Below, piece by piece: positions 1 to 7,923 of a DNA stretch of 59,456 nt. The stretch's first letter is position 1; each line of letters opens with the position of its first letter. The DNA comes from a bacterium (lineage in GTDB: Bacteria > Zixibacteria > MSB-5A5 > WJJR01): the NCBI GenBank assembly GCA_035559435.1, contig DATMBC010000071.1, forward strand, positions 1 to 59,456. The letters run 5' to 3'. Below the pieces are notes generated by a model that made no database searches, was not told where the DNA came from, and saw nothing but the letters and a program-made list of their open reading frames with translations. A program made the translations under genes and the position numbers.

Positions 1-18
1 CCGCCGGGTTGTTCCCGC

Positions 19-270
19 ATGAACAGACAAATTCTGGTCCGGTTTTACACCAAGCCCGGCTGCCCGCTTTGTGAGGACGCCGAATCGCTGTTGGAAGTTG
101 CGGGGCGTCGTTTCCCGATCGCGATCCAGCCGGTCGACATCCGCCGGGATCCGCGCCTGTTTGCCCTCTATGGCGAGCGCATCCCGGTCCTGGAATTCCC
201 CGATGGCACCCTGCTGGAGCCGCCGGTCACACGGGACCGTCTGACGGCGATTCTGCGCCGCATGGACTGA
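19..270 (+). CDS. Glutaredoxin-like thiol-disulfide protein
   Basis: Small thioredoxin-fold protein of 83 residues that probably acts in the cytoplasm as a thiol-disulfide oxidoreductase. The N-terminal strand is followed by a CPLC active-site motif at residues 15-18 and a helix. An 'IPVLEF' segment with the cis-proline expected to line the thiol-binding groove is at about residues 55-60. The length matches the short glutaredoxin-like (DUF836) family rather than full thioredoxin. The frame is open back to the window edge and no clear ribosome binding site is visible before the ATG, so a slightly longer N-terminus is possible. The HNH gene follows on the same strand after about 80 bases. Its physiological partner cannot be told from the sequence. 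Confidence 0.85.
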   Translation: MNRQILVRFYTKPGCPLCEDAESLLEVAGRRFPIAIQPVDIRRDPRLFALYGERIPVLEFPDGTLLEPPVTRDRLTAILRRMD

Positions 271-350
271 GCCGCGCGCGGCGTTCCCGCCTTGACGCGC
301 CCCGGCGGCGCATTATCTTGACACGAGGTTGTACACGGAGAACGCGCTCC

Positions 351-887
351 ATGGGGCAACGTGGCTTTCACAACGGCAATGGGCTTTCGCGACCGGTTCT
401 GGTGCTCAACCAGAACTATGAGCCGTTGACCGTCTGCCCCGCCCGCCGCGCGGTGGTCCTCGTCTTTCTCGGCAAAGCCGAAATCATCGAATACCTCGAA
501 GGGGGCATGGTCCACAGCGCCCGCGACAGTTTTCCGCTGCCGTCGGTGGTGCGTCTGGGCGTCTACATCTCCCGTCCACAGAAGCGCGTGCTGCTGACCC
601 GGCGCAACATCATCAAGCGTGATGGCCACCGCTGCCAGTACTGCGGCCAATCGCGCACCGCAATGACGGTCGATCATGTCATCCCGAAAAACCGCGGCGG
701 CGAAGAGACCTGGGAAAACCTCGTCTGCGCCTGCGTGCGTTGCAACAACAAGAAGGGGGACCGTACGCCCGAAGAGGCGGCCATGCCCCTGCGCCGACAA
801 CCGCGACGTCCCACCCACATCACATTCATCCAGCGCTTTATCGGCCTGGGCGACCAGCGCTGGAAGCAGTACCTGTTTCTGGATTGA
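351..887 (+). CDS. HNH endonuclease
   Basis: A 178-residue HNH nuclease. Zinc-knuckle cysteines are at residues 95/98 (CQYC) and 128/131 (CVRC). The catalytic 'VDHVIPKNRGG' lies between them at about 107-117 and the closing Asn in 'CNNKKGD' at 131-137. An N-terminal region of about 85 residues with 'VLNQNYEPL' is typical of the stand-alone HNH proteins found in many chromosomes, which are usually not part of a restriction system. The ATG at 351 has a GGAG about 10 bases upstream and is preferred over an in-frame TTG at 318. No methylase or phage gene is adjacent, so a DNA maintenance or repair role is more likely than restriction, but this is inference. Confidence 0.85.
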   Translation: MGQRGFHNGNGLSRPVLVLNQNYEPLTVCPARRAVVLVFLGKAEIIEYLEGGMVHSARDSFPLPSVVRLGVYISRPQKRVLLTRRNIIKRDGHRCQYCGQSRTAMTVDHVIPKNRGGEETWENLVCACVRCNNKKGDRTPEEAAMPLRRQPRRPTHITFIQRFIGLGDQRWKQYLFLD

Positions 888-916
888 CCCACCCGCAGAA
901 ATACGCCGTGCAAGGC

Positions 917-937
917 GGGCAGGTCTCAGACTTGCCC
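917..937. repeat. Hairpin repeat family B (GGGCAGGT...ACCTGCCC type)
   Basis: Imperfect 21-base palindrome. The same core occurs perfectly at 33988-34008 and in a variant form at 59130-59150, so this is a dispersed family. It lies in the gap between the HNH gene and trpS. Confidence 0.65.
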
Positions 938-954
938 CACATATCCCAATCATC

Positions 955-984
955 CGTAGAAGCGGCTGTTGAGCCGCGCTCGGC
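955..984. repeat. Hairpin repeat family A (GCGGCTCTTGAGCCGC type)
   Basis: Copy of a dispersed element with a 'CGTAGAAGCGGCT' start and a palindromic core. Other copies are at 2464-2490 and, inverted and doubled, at 24562-24647. This copy reads GCGGCTGTTGAGCCGC. Confidence 0.7.
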
Positions 985-1047
985 CGTCTGATGACAAAAT
1001 CGCCATTCGGGAGATTGGGCCTCCCAAGGGCGCCATCGTGGCGCCGC

Positions 1048-2028
1048 TTACGCCGGCAAATGCATCGCCCGCCGCACTTCCGTCATCGTGTCGGCGGCGC
1101 GGGCACGGGCCTTGTCGGCGCCGACTTTCAGCGCCTTGTCGAGGGTCGGCTGGTCCTTTTCCAGGGCGGCGCGTCGCTCGCGCACCGGGCGCAACGTGGC
1201 GTTCAGATTGTCCGCCAGACGCATCTTGCAGTCGACACATCCCAATGCCCCGCTGCGGCAGGGTGGCGCGATTTCGGACTCGTGAGTGGGTGTGTAAATT
1301 TTGTGTAATGAATAAACCGGACAGATCTCCGGACGTCCCGGATCGCCTTTGCGCAGTTTGTTGGGGTCGGTGAACATCTTTTTGAGCCGGGCGCGGGTCT
1401 CATCCTCAGAATGCGAGAGCGAAATCTCGTTGTTGTAGGATTTCGACATCTTGCGCCCATCCAGCCCCGGCACCGCCGCAAACGGGGTCAGCAGAGACTG
1501 CGGCTCGGGAAAGACTTCCCCGTAAAGTGAATTGAACCGACGCGCCACCTCGCGGGTGAGCTCGATGTGCGGCAATTGATCCTGCCCGACCGGCACGCCC
1601 CCGGCGCGGTAAACGAGAATGTCGGCCGCCTGCAGCAGGGGATAGCCGAGGAAACCGTAGGAGTCCAGCCCCAGCTCGTTGGCCTTGTCCTTGTAAGAGG
1701 GGACGCGCTCCAGCCACGGGATCGGCGTGATCATGGAAAACAGCAGATGCAGTTCGGCATGCTCTTTGACCTGGGATTGGATAAAGACCGCGGTCCTGGC
1801 GGGGTCCAGGCCGGCAGCGATGTAGTCGATCGCCATCTGCCGGATCCGCTCGGGCAGTTGCGCGGTGTCGTTGTAGTCGGAGGTGAGCGCGTGCCAGTCG
1901 ACGATACAGCAGTACATCTCATGGTCCTGTTGCAGGCGGACCCAGTTTTTGAGCGCGCCTTCGTAATTGCCCAGATGCAGACGTCCGGTCGGCTGCATGC
2001 CCGAAAGGATAATCTTATTGGCTGCCAT
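1048..2028 (-). CDS. trpS: Tryptophanyl-tRNA synthetase with Fe-S-type cysteine motif
   Basis: Charges tRNA-Trp in the cytoplasm (class Ic synthetase). The 326-residue protein has the HIGH-like 'LHLGNY' at 17-22 and 'KMSKS' at 193-197. The ATG at 2028 has an AGGGAG ribosome binding site. The open frame runs 162 codons further upstream, but that part has no family similarity and overlaps repeat DNA. Four cysteines at 236, 257, 264 and 267 give C-x20-C-x6-C-x2-C, very like the C-x22-C-x6-C-x2-C set that binds a [4Fe-4S] cluster near the anticodon-binding region in Thermotoga TrpRS. Cluster binding here is inferred from that spacing. No trp biosynthesis gene or leader peptide is nearby. Confidence 0.96.
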   Translation of the reverse strand: MAANKIILSGMQPTGRLHLGNYEGALKNWVRLQQDHEMYCCIVDWHALTSDYNDTAQLPERIRQMAIDYIAAGLDPARTAVFIQSQVKEHAELHLLFSMITPIPWLERVPSYKDKANELGLDSYGFLGYPLLQAADILVYRAGGVPVGQDQLPHIELTREVARRFNSLYGEVFPEPQSLLTPFAAVPGLDGRKMSKSYNNEISLSHSEDETRARLKKMFTDPNKLRKGDPGRPEICPVYSLHKIYTPTHESEIAPPCRSGALGCVDCKMRLADNLNATLRPVRERRAALEKDQPTLDKALKVGADKARARAADTMTEVRRAMHLPA

Positions 2029-2305
2029 GTTCTCCCTTAAGTCCCGTGAAATCACCATCCGGATCCATCCCGGATCAATCCCGCCAATTAATGCCGCGCG
2101 ACGGTGACCGTCACTGAGTTTCTGGCACGCACCGGTCGCGCGACTAGGGGCTTTCAGGCCCTTGTCCTGCACCCCCACTGACATGACGTACGGGGGGGCG
2201 AGCCTCCCGGCGAGCCGCCACAGCATGATCGCCTTGTTGCATCCATATCCATTCCTTCCCCCTGAACGGATTCGCGAATCGTCGACTGAAGCGCCCACCT
2301 TCAGT

Positions 2306-2333
2306 GGCGGCTCCGCAGGAGCTTCGCCCTCCC
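2306..2333. repeat. Hairpin repeat family D (GGGAGGGCGAGGCTTCCG type), partial
   Basis: One half-element, 'GGCGGCTCCGCAGGAGC' followed by TTCGCCCTCCC. It matches half of the longer inverted elements at 4487-4565 and 32778-32852. Confidence 0.55.
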
Positions 2334-2377
2334 GGCACTGTGCGCTGGTCTCGGCTGCATGCTCAACAAAGATCCTA

Positions 2378-2403
2378 GGACCCGGCAAAGAGCGCCGGGT
2401 CCT
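2378..2403. repeat. Hairpin repeat family C (AGGACCCGGC...GCCGGGTCCT)
   Basis: Ten-base-pair stem with a short AAAGAGC loop, flanked by 'AAAGATCCT'. The same stem, loop content and flank occur at 33892-33930, so it is a dispersed element. Confidence 0.65.
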
Positions 2404-2463
2404 GGACGACGGAACACGGCATTGCGCAGCAGGTCTGGGAGCGGGCCCTGGACACACCAAACC

Positions 2464-2490
2464 CGTAGAAGCGGCTCTTGAGCCGGGTCG
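2464..2490. repeat. Hairpin repeat family A
   Basis: 'CGTAGAAGCGGCTCTTGAGC' copy that continues into CGGGTCGCG. See also 955-984 and 24562-24647. Confidence 0.65.
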
Positions 2491-3230
2491 CGCTCGCCTT
2501 GAAAACGAAGACACCCGTCAGGGATTCGCGCCGGATTGACCAAACGCAGCGCGGCCGTAACCGCGGTACTGCGTGGGATTGGGAGAGGGAGGGACTTACT
2601 TGGACCGTAGATCGGAGCGGATGGAACGTCGATCGTAGAACGGTCACGGCCGCTGCGCCCTGCCGCAGAGGGACCTGCGACCGGACATATGCGCTGCACC
2701 TCCGCAGCACAATCTTCTGAAGACCTGCCTGTCGTTTGAGTCGGGACGGGCCTGCCGCCCCGGTAATGTCGTAAGGCCGGTTCTGCGCCGCATCGAGCCC
2801 CCCAGGGCCCTCGCGCGGCAGACATGCGCAGTTGTTTCCTACCCGGAACTTTGCTCTTGGTTCCAAATGAGGAGAATAAGTTTTGAGTATTTGCGCTGAC
2901 TTCGGTGAAAACGGTGTTCACAGTTCGACCACCTCGCCTCCCTTGGGATGTCCCCATACCTGCTTGCTCTAACCCCTTGATTTTATGGAGTTCAATGGCG
3001 CGTCACTTAATCTGACCGTTTAAGAACAGTTGGCATCTCCCTATCTGTTAGCACCTTGCGCAGGCGTTGTTCACGGATCAAACAGACCTGCGCAACGGCA
3101 GACAACTTGCAATGGCCCATTAACGGCAGGGGAGTGGATCACCGGGTGAGGCGCTCCGACTCCTCGTGGGAGCAAGGCAGGACGAGTGAAGGGAAGCAGG
3201 GATTTCGGTCGCAGAGGGAGGAGTTCGGAG

Positions 3231-4340
3231 ATGTTACCGCAAGCAGGCAACCATCGAATCGCAAACATCCTGTTTGGGATCGCGGTCTTCGCGCTGGCCA
3301 TGGCCCCGTGTGGCCCGGCGTGGGCGCAATTCGCCGGGGGCGGTCTGTCGTCCAACGGCGTCAGCGTCTCGGGGTACTTCGATGTACAGGCGGTCGGACG
3401 CAACGCCGAGCTGGGCAAGAATGACTTCCAGATCGGCCAGTTGGCGGTTGAGTTGTCGTCGGATCTGTCGCGACGGGTGACGGCGGGGATGGAGATCGCC
3501 TACGGTTTCGACGAGAATGTCGCCATCGACGAGGCCTTCGTCGATTGGAACGTTTACCAATGGGATGGCAAGCCGCGGGTCAACCCGCTGGGTACCATCT
3601 CGGCGGGTTTTATGGCGGGGCAGTTTGATGTCCCGTTCGGGCTGGACTGGCGGTCCTATCGCAGTGTCGACCGGCCGCTGGTGTCCATGCCCACGGTCAT
3701 CGCCAACACCCACCGTGGCTGGAACGATCTCGGCGTCGAATTCCACGGCGAGCAGACTTGGGCGAACTGGTCGGTGTTTGCGGTCAACGGCTTCGGCACG
3801 TCGAAGACTCTACGGATGCCGGAGCGGGCCGCGCCGACCGGTTTGGTCGCAGGCGGGAACGATGCCGCCTCCGATGATGTGTTCCCCACCGAGGCCTACG
3901 GCGCGCGCTTCGGGCTGGTGGTCAACGAGCACATCGAGTTCGGAACCTCCTTCGCCGCCGGATACACCGACAACAACGAGCAGGATGAGCGCCTCTTCGG
4001 GTTCGACCTCACCGGCCGGACCGACGAGTTTGAACTGAAGGGAGAGTTCATCAGCCATGAGCGCCACCGGGTCGGCGGGAAGGAAACGGTGTTCGGGTTC
4101 TACGCGCAGGGGATGTACAGCGTCGACGAACACTGGTTTGGCGTGGTGCGCCAGGATGTGTTCAACGCCGACGGCGCGGTGGTGTGGCCGCAGAACGTGG
4201 CGATGACCAACACGCTTCTTTCCACCTCGGCCGGCGCGGGCTACCGCGTCGGCCCCGGCGCGCAGGTGCGCGTTGAGTACCAACTCACCGATGGCGCCAA
4301 CAACGACACGGTGTTCCTCCAGACCGCCGTCGGTTTCTGA
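3231..4340 (+). CDS. Outer-membrane porin-like beta-barrel protein
   Basis: 369-residue exported protein. It has an N-terminal signal peptide (hydrophobic run 'ANILFGIAVFALAMA', cleavage likely after 'AWA'). The rest is amphipathic beta strands with many aromatic-Gly patterns and ends in a C-terminal Phe ('TAVGF'), the usual end of a barrel recognised by the BAM complex. Segments such as 'FDVPFGLDWRSYRS' and 'ANTHRGWNDLGVEF' resemble OprP/phosphate-porin-like or 'porin' annotations in related genomes, but the substrate is unknown. The ATG at 3231 has an AGGGAGGAG ribosome binding site. The open frame can start 45 bases earlier, but that would put a basic tail before the signal peptide. A hairpin terminator candidate follows at 4391. 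Confidence 0.75.
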   Translation: MLPQAGNHRIANILFGIAVFALAMAPCGPAWAQFAGGGLSSNGVSVSGYFDVQAVGRNAELGKNDFQIGQLAVELSSDLSRRVTAGMEIAYGFDENVAIDEAFVDWNVYQWDGKPRVNPLGTISAGFMAGQFDVPFGLDWRSYRSVDRPLVSMPTVIANTHRGWNDLGVEFHGEQTWANWSVFAVNGFGTSKTLRMPERAAPTGLVAGGNDAASDDVFPTEAYGARFGLVVNEHIEFGTSFAAGYTDNNEQDERLFGFDLTGRTDEFELKGEFISHERHRVGGKETVFGFYAQGMYSVDEHWFGVVRQDVFNADGAVVWPQNVAMTNTLLSTSAGAGYRVGPGAQVRVEYQLTDGANNDTVFLQTAVGF

Positions 4341-4390
4341 TCGCACCTCCCCCCATTCGCCGCAGTCGGGCGAATGGTCGCTTCACTCAC

Positions 4391-4420
4391 CCCCCGGTCG
4401 CTCTGCGAGGCGGCCGGGGG
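4391..4420 (+). terminator. Possible terminator after the porin-like gene
   Basis: Eleven-base-pair GC-rich stem (CCCCCGGTCGC / GCGGCCGGGGG, one wobble) with an 8-base loop, followed by only a weak ATTTC tail. A stem-only terminator is plausible. Confidence 0.45.
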
Positions 4421-4486
4421 ATTTCATTGACATACACGGTGTGACGTGGCAGTGAGCGATGGACGGAAAACCCCTTGTCCTGCTCG

Positions 4487-4565
4487 GGGAGGGCGAGGCT
4501 TCCGCCGAGCCTGCCCTTTTTCTGGTCCCTGACAAGAGCAGGCTCCGCAAAGCGTCGCCCTCCCG
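4487..4565. repeat. Hairpin repeat family D, full inverted element
   Basis: Two inverted arms, 4487-4515 and 4536-4565. Each contains a CGAGGCTTCCGCCGAGCCTGC-like or complementary arm and ends in GGGAGGGC/GCCCTCCC. A CTTTTT tract follows the first arm. A third partial arm lies at 4588-4610. The same architecture recurs at 32778-32852 and 46971-47080. The rest of the 4341-4722 gap shows no gene. Confidence 0.7.
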
Positions 4566-4587
4566 TTCGTTACGAAAGTTCCCCATC

Positions 4588-4610
4588 CGGGAGGGCGAAG
4601 CCCGGAGGCG
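4588..4610. repeat. Hairpin repeat family D, partial arm
   Basis: 'CGGGAGGGCGAAGCCCGGAG' single arm directly after the full element at 4487-4565. Confidence 0.5.
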
Positions 4611-4722
4611 TTGAGCCGCCGCGAATGGTGAGCATTCCCGACAGCGATACGCGCATTCGCGCACGGGGGAATCTGAGGCCGCCCATTGCCTGGGCATGGG
4701 TCATTCGACACCCCGAGCCGAT

Positions 4723-5202
4723 TCAGTCGATCTGGCCGCGGATTTCGCCGCTGGGATGCTGGTCGGTGTGCACGTTCACATAGGCGCCGCCCGCGTCGAT
4801 GATCGCGATCAAATCGGAAAGCGGATGCCCGGCCAGCGGACCGGTCAGGTTGGAGGCGGTGATGACACCCTCTGCGAGGACGCCATCGGTGCGTCCCGGG
4901 AGAGTCGGCCCGAGGTAAAGCCCGACCACCACCGGCCCGGCGGTACCGGCCGGTGCGGTGTGGATGTGGGCCGCGCGCACATTCTCGATGTTGGCCACAA
5001 TGAGTTTGTAGGACAATGTGAGGCCATCACCGCTCAACTGAAATTCAGCCTGGCCCTGGGCGAGGGTGGACACCGCGGGCGTTTCCTCATCTCCGGACAG
5101 ATGCGTGCGGAAATTGCGGGGCGGCGCCGCCACCGTGACGGTCGCTGTCAGCCATGCCGCCACTCCGATCGCTGACAAGGCCGTGGCCATGGACTTGCGC
5201 AT
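4723..5202 (-). CDS. Secreted CHRD-domain protein
   Basis: 159-residue exported protein. It has a signal peptide ('ATALSAIGVAAWLTATVTVAA') followed by one CHRD domain spanning nearly all of the mature part. Hallmarks are 'LSGDEETPAVSTLAQGQAEF' near residue 35, 'AAHIHTAPAGTAGPVVV' at about 77-93 and the C-terminal 'NVHTDQHPSGEIRGQI'. CHRD domains occur in bacterial periplasmic or extracellular proteins of unknown function, and the two conserved His-containing segments are present. The ATG at 5202 has a GAGGAGG site 6 bases upstream. The gene stands alone; a strong minus-strand terminator at 5287-5331 separates it from the upstream barrel gene. Confidence 0.9.
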   Translation of the reverse strand: MRKSMATALSAIGVAAWLTATVTVAAPPRNFRTHLSGDEETPAVSTLAQGQAEFQLSGDGLTLSYKLIVANIENVRAAHIHTAPAGTAGPVVVGLYLGPTLPGRTDGVLAEGVITASNLTGPLAGHPLSDLIAIIDAGGAYVNVHTDQHPSGEIRGQID

Positions 5203-5286
5203 GCTTGCCTCCTCTGTGCTCGCTGGTTTGCGGTAACCTGCCGATGGGGCAGGGGACTCGAATAATAGACCCTACCCAAACCGGAC

Positions 5287-5331
5287 AAAAAAAGTTCCGG
5301 CCGGACAACAGCCAGCTGGCTGTCCGGCCGG
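5287..5331 (-). terminator. Rho-independent terminator of the 5352-5966 gene
   Basis: On the minus strand an 11-base-pair stem (CCGGCCGGACA / TGTCCGGCCGG), with an inner AGCCAGCTGGCT palindrome, is followed within 3 bases by seven T residues (plus-strand A at 5287-5293). Confidence 0.85.
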
Positions 5332-5351
5332 ACCCACATCTGACCATTGGG

Positions 5352-5966
5352 CTAATTCATCGTGGCACTGAAGCGCACGGCGACGCTGGGTCCGCTCCAG
5401 TTCTCATCGACATCGGGATCAGGGATCGAGTGCAGGCCGAGCGATCCGGCCACTCCCAGCCCCCAGTTCCGCCCCACCCACCACTCCTTGCCAATGGTGA
5501 GGTCGATGACCACGCCGTTATCGGATTCGAGGTCCATGTCATCGGCCTCCAGAGTGAGCGAGCCGAGTCCGACCGAACCGGATAGATAGACATTGGCGGG
5601 CATAAGATAGTATGTCAGCCCCACGCCAACCGCGCCGAGGGTGAGATCGCCATCGAGTTCGCCCTCGGCATTGCCGACTTCCGCATCCGGGTTGGTCATG
5701 CTCCAGCCGAAGAGGGTCCCGTGGAGCGCGAGATTGGGCGCCACGATGGCCCCGATCGCGAAGTTGAGATCGCCGGCCGGCCCGGAGAATTTGACCTTGG
5801 TGTTCATCGCTTCAATTTCGGTGGAGGCGGCGCCGACGCCCGCCGAGAGCCGCAGGAAGAATCCGTTGAGATGGTCCCGATCCCCCGCCGAGGCGTTCGG
5901 GCTCAGAACGAAGGCCGTCCGAACGGCGGCAAGCCCCCACGGCGCGACACGCGTAATCGGCTTCAT
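5352..5966 (-). CDS. Outer-membrane beta-barrel protein
   Basis: 204-residue protein with a signal-peptide-like N-terminus ('TRVAPWGLAAVRTAFVLSPNASA'). The body is alternating beta strands rich in Gly ('FAIGAIVAPNLALHGTLFGW', 'GVGLTYYLMPANVYLSGSVG', 'IGKEWWVGRNWGLGVAGSLG'), like small OmpA/OprF-type or opacity-like eight-strand barrels. The ATG at 5966 has a GGAGG 8 bases upstream. The longer open frame (to 6230) would add 88 residues of basic, non-homologous sequence and is rejected. The signal sequence is atypical, with Arg in the hydrophobic region, so the export route is inferred from the barrel pattern. Substrate and role are unknown. Confidence 0.7.
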   Translation of the reverse strand: MKPITRVAPWGLAAVRTAFVLSPNASAGDRDHLNGFFLRLSAGVGAASTEIEAMNTKVKFSGPAGDLNFAIGAIVAPNLALHGTLFGWSMTNPDAEVGNAEGELDGDLTLGAVGVGLTYYLMPANVYLSGSVGLGSLTLEADDMDLESDNGVVIDLTIGKEWWVGRNWGLGVAGSLGLHSIPDPDVDENWSGPSVAVRFSATMN

Positions 5967-6133
5967 CGATGGTCCTCCGGATTGGGTTGAAAAGTTGCCG
6001 GCGACTGGCCGGCGTGCGTTGCCGCCATGGTCGCGCAGCAGAGCGGCCGGGGTCAACCACATTTCGAGCGCCGATCTCAGGATTCGGTGGCAATGCCGCG
6101 GACGCGCTCGGCCCCGTGGCGGCGGCGTCCGGG

Positions 6134-6580
6134 CTATTCCGATGTCCACGGCGTGCAGAGCGCGCCGGCTACGCCAGCGGCCGCCCGTGTGCGGATCATC
6201 TGTCCGACCCACTGTTCTGCGTCGTCGCACGAACGGAAGATCCGCACGATACGGGTGCTGTGCGGGGCCATGTCACGGTAGGTCTGGTACATCCGTGCCA
6301 GTCCGAACGCGGTCGGATGCGGCGCCACAATCGCCAGATAGGTGGGCTCTGCGGGCGAATCGTTACTGGCCGCCAGTTCCGCCAATTCGCGCACGTTGCG
6401 ACCGGAGATATATTCAATCCGTTCAACGCTTGAGAGATCAAAGATTTCATGGAATCCACGGTGCTCCGGAAGCGCCCGCACATGCAGTTGGTAATCCCTC
6501 ACATCGTTGCTTCCAAAAGTGCCAAAGGCACGGACGCGAATGATACGGGCGGCGTGGTCGACAGCGAATTTCAGTGGCAT
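6134..6580 (-). CDS. Small STAS/SpoIIAA-like protein, function unknown
   Basis: 148-residue cytoplasmic protein with no signal peptide or membrane segment. The pattern of alternating strands and helices fits the STAS/SpoIIAA-like fold: 'FAVDHAARIIRVRAFGTFGS' at the start, 'FHEIFDLSSVERIEYISGRN' in the middle, and a final helix with 'CDDAEQWVGQMI'. No conserved phospho-Ser can be pointed to. It lies 15 bases downstream of the PAS-domain membrane protein on the same strand and is probably cotranscribed, which would suit a sensory-input/partner pair. That link is inference from position. Confidence 0.6.
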   Translation of the reverse strand: MPLKFAVDHAARIIRVRAFGTFGSNDVRDYQLHVRALPEHRGFHEIFDLSSVERIEYISGRNVRELAELAASNDSPAEPTYLAIVAPHPTAFGLARMYQTYRDMAPHSTRIVRIFRSCDDAEQWVGQMIRTRAAAGVAGALCTPWTSE

Positions 6581-6595
6581 GAGTAAACCCTCCGT

Positions 6596-7408
6596 CTACA
6601 CGGTCTTCGCGCGCGGCAGCGGCCCGGTCCCGTCCGTGGCGCCGCCATCGGCGCGCACGGCCAGCGCGCTGTAGGGGGCGCCGCGGCGTTGCGCCGCCTC
6701 GGCGTGCTTGCGCTCGCTGATGTCCTGAAAAATCGTGATGAAATACCCGCGCCGCGGCGAGAAGGCCTGCACCGCATACCACCGCCGCAACGGCGCGGCA
6801 TAGTCCTCAAACTCCATCGGCTGTCCGGTCAGCGCCACACGGCCGTAGTTGGTGATCCATTGTCGGACCACTTCGTCCATGCCGGGAATGACTTGTGTGA
6901 CGCGTTTACCGATCACATCACCGCGCTTGAGGCCGGTCTGGCGCTCGAAGGCGGGATTGACATCGAGAAACTCGTAGTCGATCGGATAGCCGCGGCCATC
7001 GACCACGACCCGATGGATTGCGAACGCCGCCGGCATCGCGTGGAAGCAGGCACGGCAGTCGATCAGATCCTGCGGAACATTGACCGTCCCGCCGGCATCG
7101 ACCGCGTTCCCCGCTGTCTCATCCGCCTCTGCCGGCACGGAGCGCGGCTCGAACCAGAGCAACCCCAGCACCATGAACAGCGACCCGCACAGCGCCAGCG
7201 TCTCCGGCAACAGTGGCCATTCGTAGCCGCCCCGGCCGCGCAGCAGTTCGGTCATGGTGATGATCCGCCGTGTCGCGCTCAGACTACAGCTGCCCATGAT
7301 GAGCAGCGCCGCGATCCTGTTTTTGGGCGAGGTCATCAGCCGAAATGACAGCAGAACCGCGCAAAATTGCAGGAAGATGGAGAAGCCAACCACAAATCCG
7401 ATGCTCAT
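6596..7408 (-). CDS. Membrane protein with three TM helices and one PAS domain
   Basis: 270 residues. Three hydrophobic segments fill the first 90 residues ('VGFSIFLQFCAVLLSFRLM', 'AALLIMGSCSLSA', 'LALCGSLFMVLGLLWF'). A single PAS domain follows at about 115-235, with 'YEFLDVNPAFERQTGL', 'VIGKRVTQVIPGM' and the closing 'YFITIFQDISERK'. 'DISERK' normally leads into a kinase, GGDEF or other output domain, but here the protein stops about 35 residues later in a low-complexity tail. It is therefore a sensor without its own output. The STAS-like gene follows immediately and may be the partner. Ligand and signal are unknown. Confidence 0.8.
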   Translation of the reverse strand: MSIGFVVGFSIFLQFCAVLLSFRLMTSPKNRIAALLIMGSCSLSATRRIITMTELLRGRGGYEWPLLPETLALCGSLFMVLGLLWFEPRSVPAEADETAGNAVDAGGTVNVPQDLIDCRACFHAMPAAFAIHRVVVDGRGYPIDYEFLDVNPAFERQTGLKRGDVIGKRVTQVIPGMDEVVRQWITNYGRVALTGQPMEFEDYAAPLRRWYAVQAFSPRRGYFITIFQDISERKHAEAAQRRGAPYSALAVRADGGATDGTGPLPRAKTV

Positions 7409-7566
7409 ACTGCCCCCGATGGTGTCGTCCTGGAAGTCGGTTGTCTGTTTTCAGGTTATCGGAATTTTGCCGGAAACCTTACCCGCCTCGGAAAAGGGAG
7501 GCGCGCGACAAACCCGCGGAGTGGGTCGGGGTGCAGGGGAGGGGAGAGATAACGCGACCGCGGCGG

Positions 7567-7923
7567 TCAGGTTACTTCGATCACGGAGTTATAGCCACCG
7601 AATTCGTTTGGCTCCTTGCGTTCGTTGGCGGGATCCTCTTTCCACTCCGAGTCGATCAGGAACTTGTAGCGATACAGCCCGGGCGCCAAATCCAGCCTCA
7701 GCCGCCAGAGGCCATCGGCGTCCCTGGCCATCGACTGCGGCGTCCAGTTATTGAAAGTCCCTGCCAGAGCGACGTCCCTGCCATAGGGAGCATCGAGGAC
7801 GAACGTCACCGGCCTGACCTGGTCGGTTGCCGGTTTTGTGGTCTTGCGCGTGGTCTTCTTCGCCGCCGGGCGGGCCGGCTTGGCGGCGGTCTTGGACTTG
7901 GACGTGGGCTTTTTCGCTGGCAT
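7567..7923 (-). CDS. CBM48/AMPK-type glycogen-binding domain with basic histone-H1-like tail
   Basis: 118 residues in two parts. Residues 1-37 are Lys/Ala/Pro/Thr only ('MPAKKPTSKSKTAAKPARP', then 'AAKKTTRKTTKPA'), like a histone H1/HupB C-terminal tail. Residues about 40-118 form an isoamylase-N/CBM48 module with 'VTFVLDAPYGRDVALAGTFN', 'NWTP', 'LRLDLAPGLYRYKFLIDSEW' and 'DPANERKEPNEFGGYNSVIE'. The conserved Trp and Lys/Asn residues of the glucan-binding face are present. ATG 7923 is chosen because the open frame upstream (to 8019) breaks the basic tail and lacks a ribosome site; GGGGGAT precedes 7923. CBM48 alone suggests alpha-glucan or regulatory binding. The tail suggests nucleic acid or polyanion contact. 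No glycogen gene is nearby. Confidence 0.8.
   Translation of the reverse strand: MPAKKPTSKSKTAAKPARPAAKKTTRKTTKPATDQVRPVTFVLDAPYGRDVALAGTFNNWTPQSMARDADGLWRLRLDLAPGLYRYKFLIDSEWKEDPANERKEPNEFGGYNSVIEVT

Larger units (their letters stand above)
2029..3230. other. 1.2 kb gene-poor gap
   Basis: Between divergent trpS and an outer-membrane protein gene. It holds members of at least three hairpin repeat families (2306-2333, 2378-2403, 2464-2490). Open frames up to about 220 codons exist on the minus strand, but they run through the palindromes, have no recognisable domain and no good ribosome binding site. The last 350 bases are richer in A/T and probably contain the promoter of the gene starting at 3231, but I cannot pick a single box. 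Confidence 0.5.

Noticed and set aside
1048-2514. trpS with a 162-residue N-terminal extension
   Set aside because: The extension is not conserved-looking and overlaps repeat DNA; ATG 2028 has a good ribosome site and a family-typical start.
2301-2957. Open frame upstream of trpS on the minus strand
   Set aside because: Runs through three hairpin repeats, has no ribosome site and no homology pattern.
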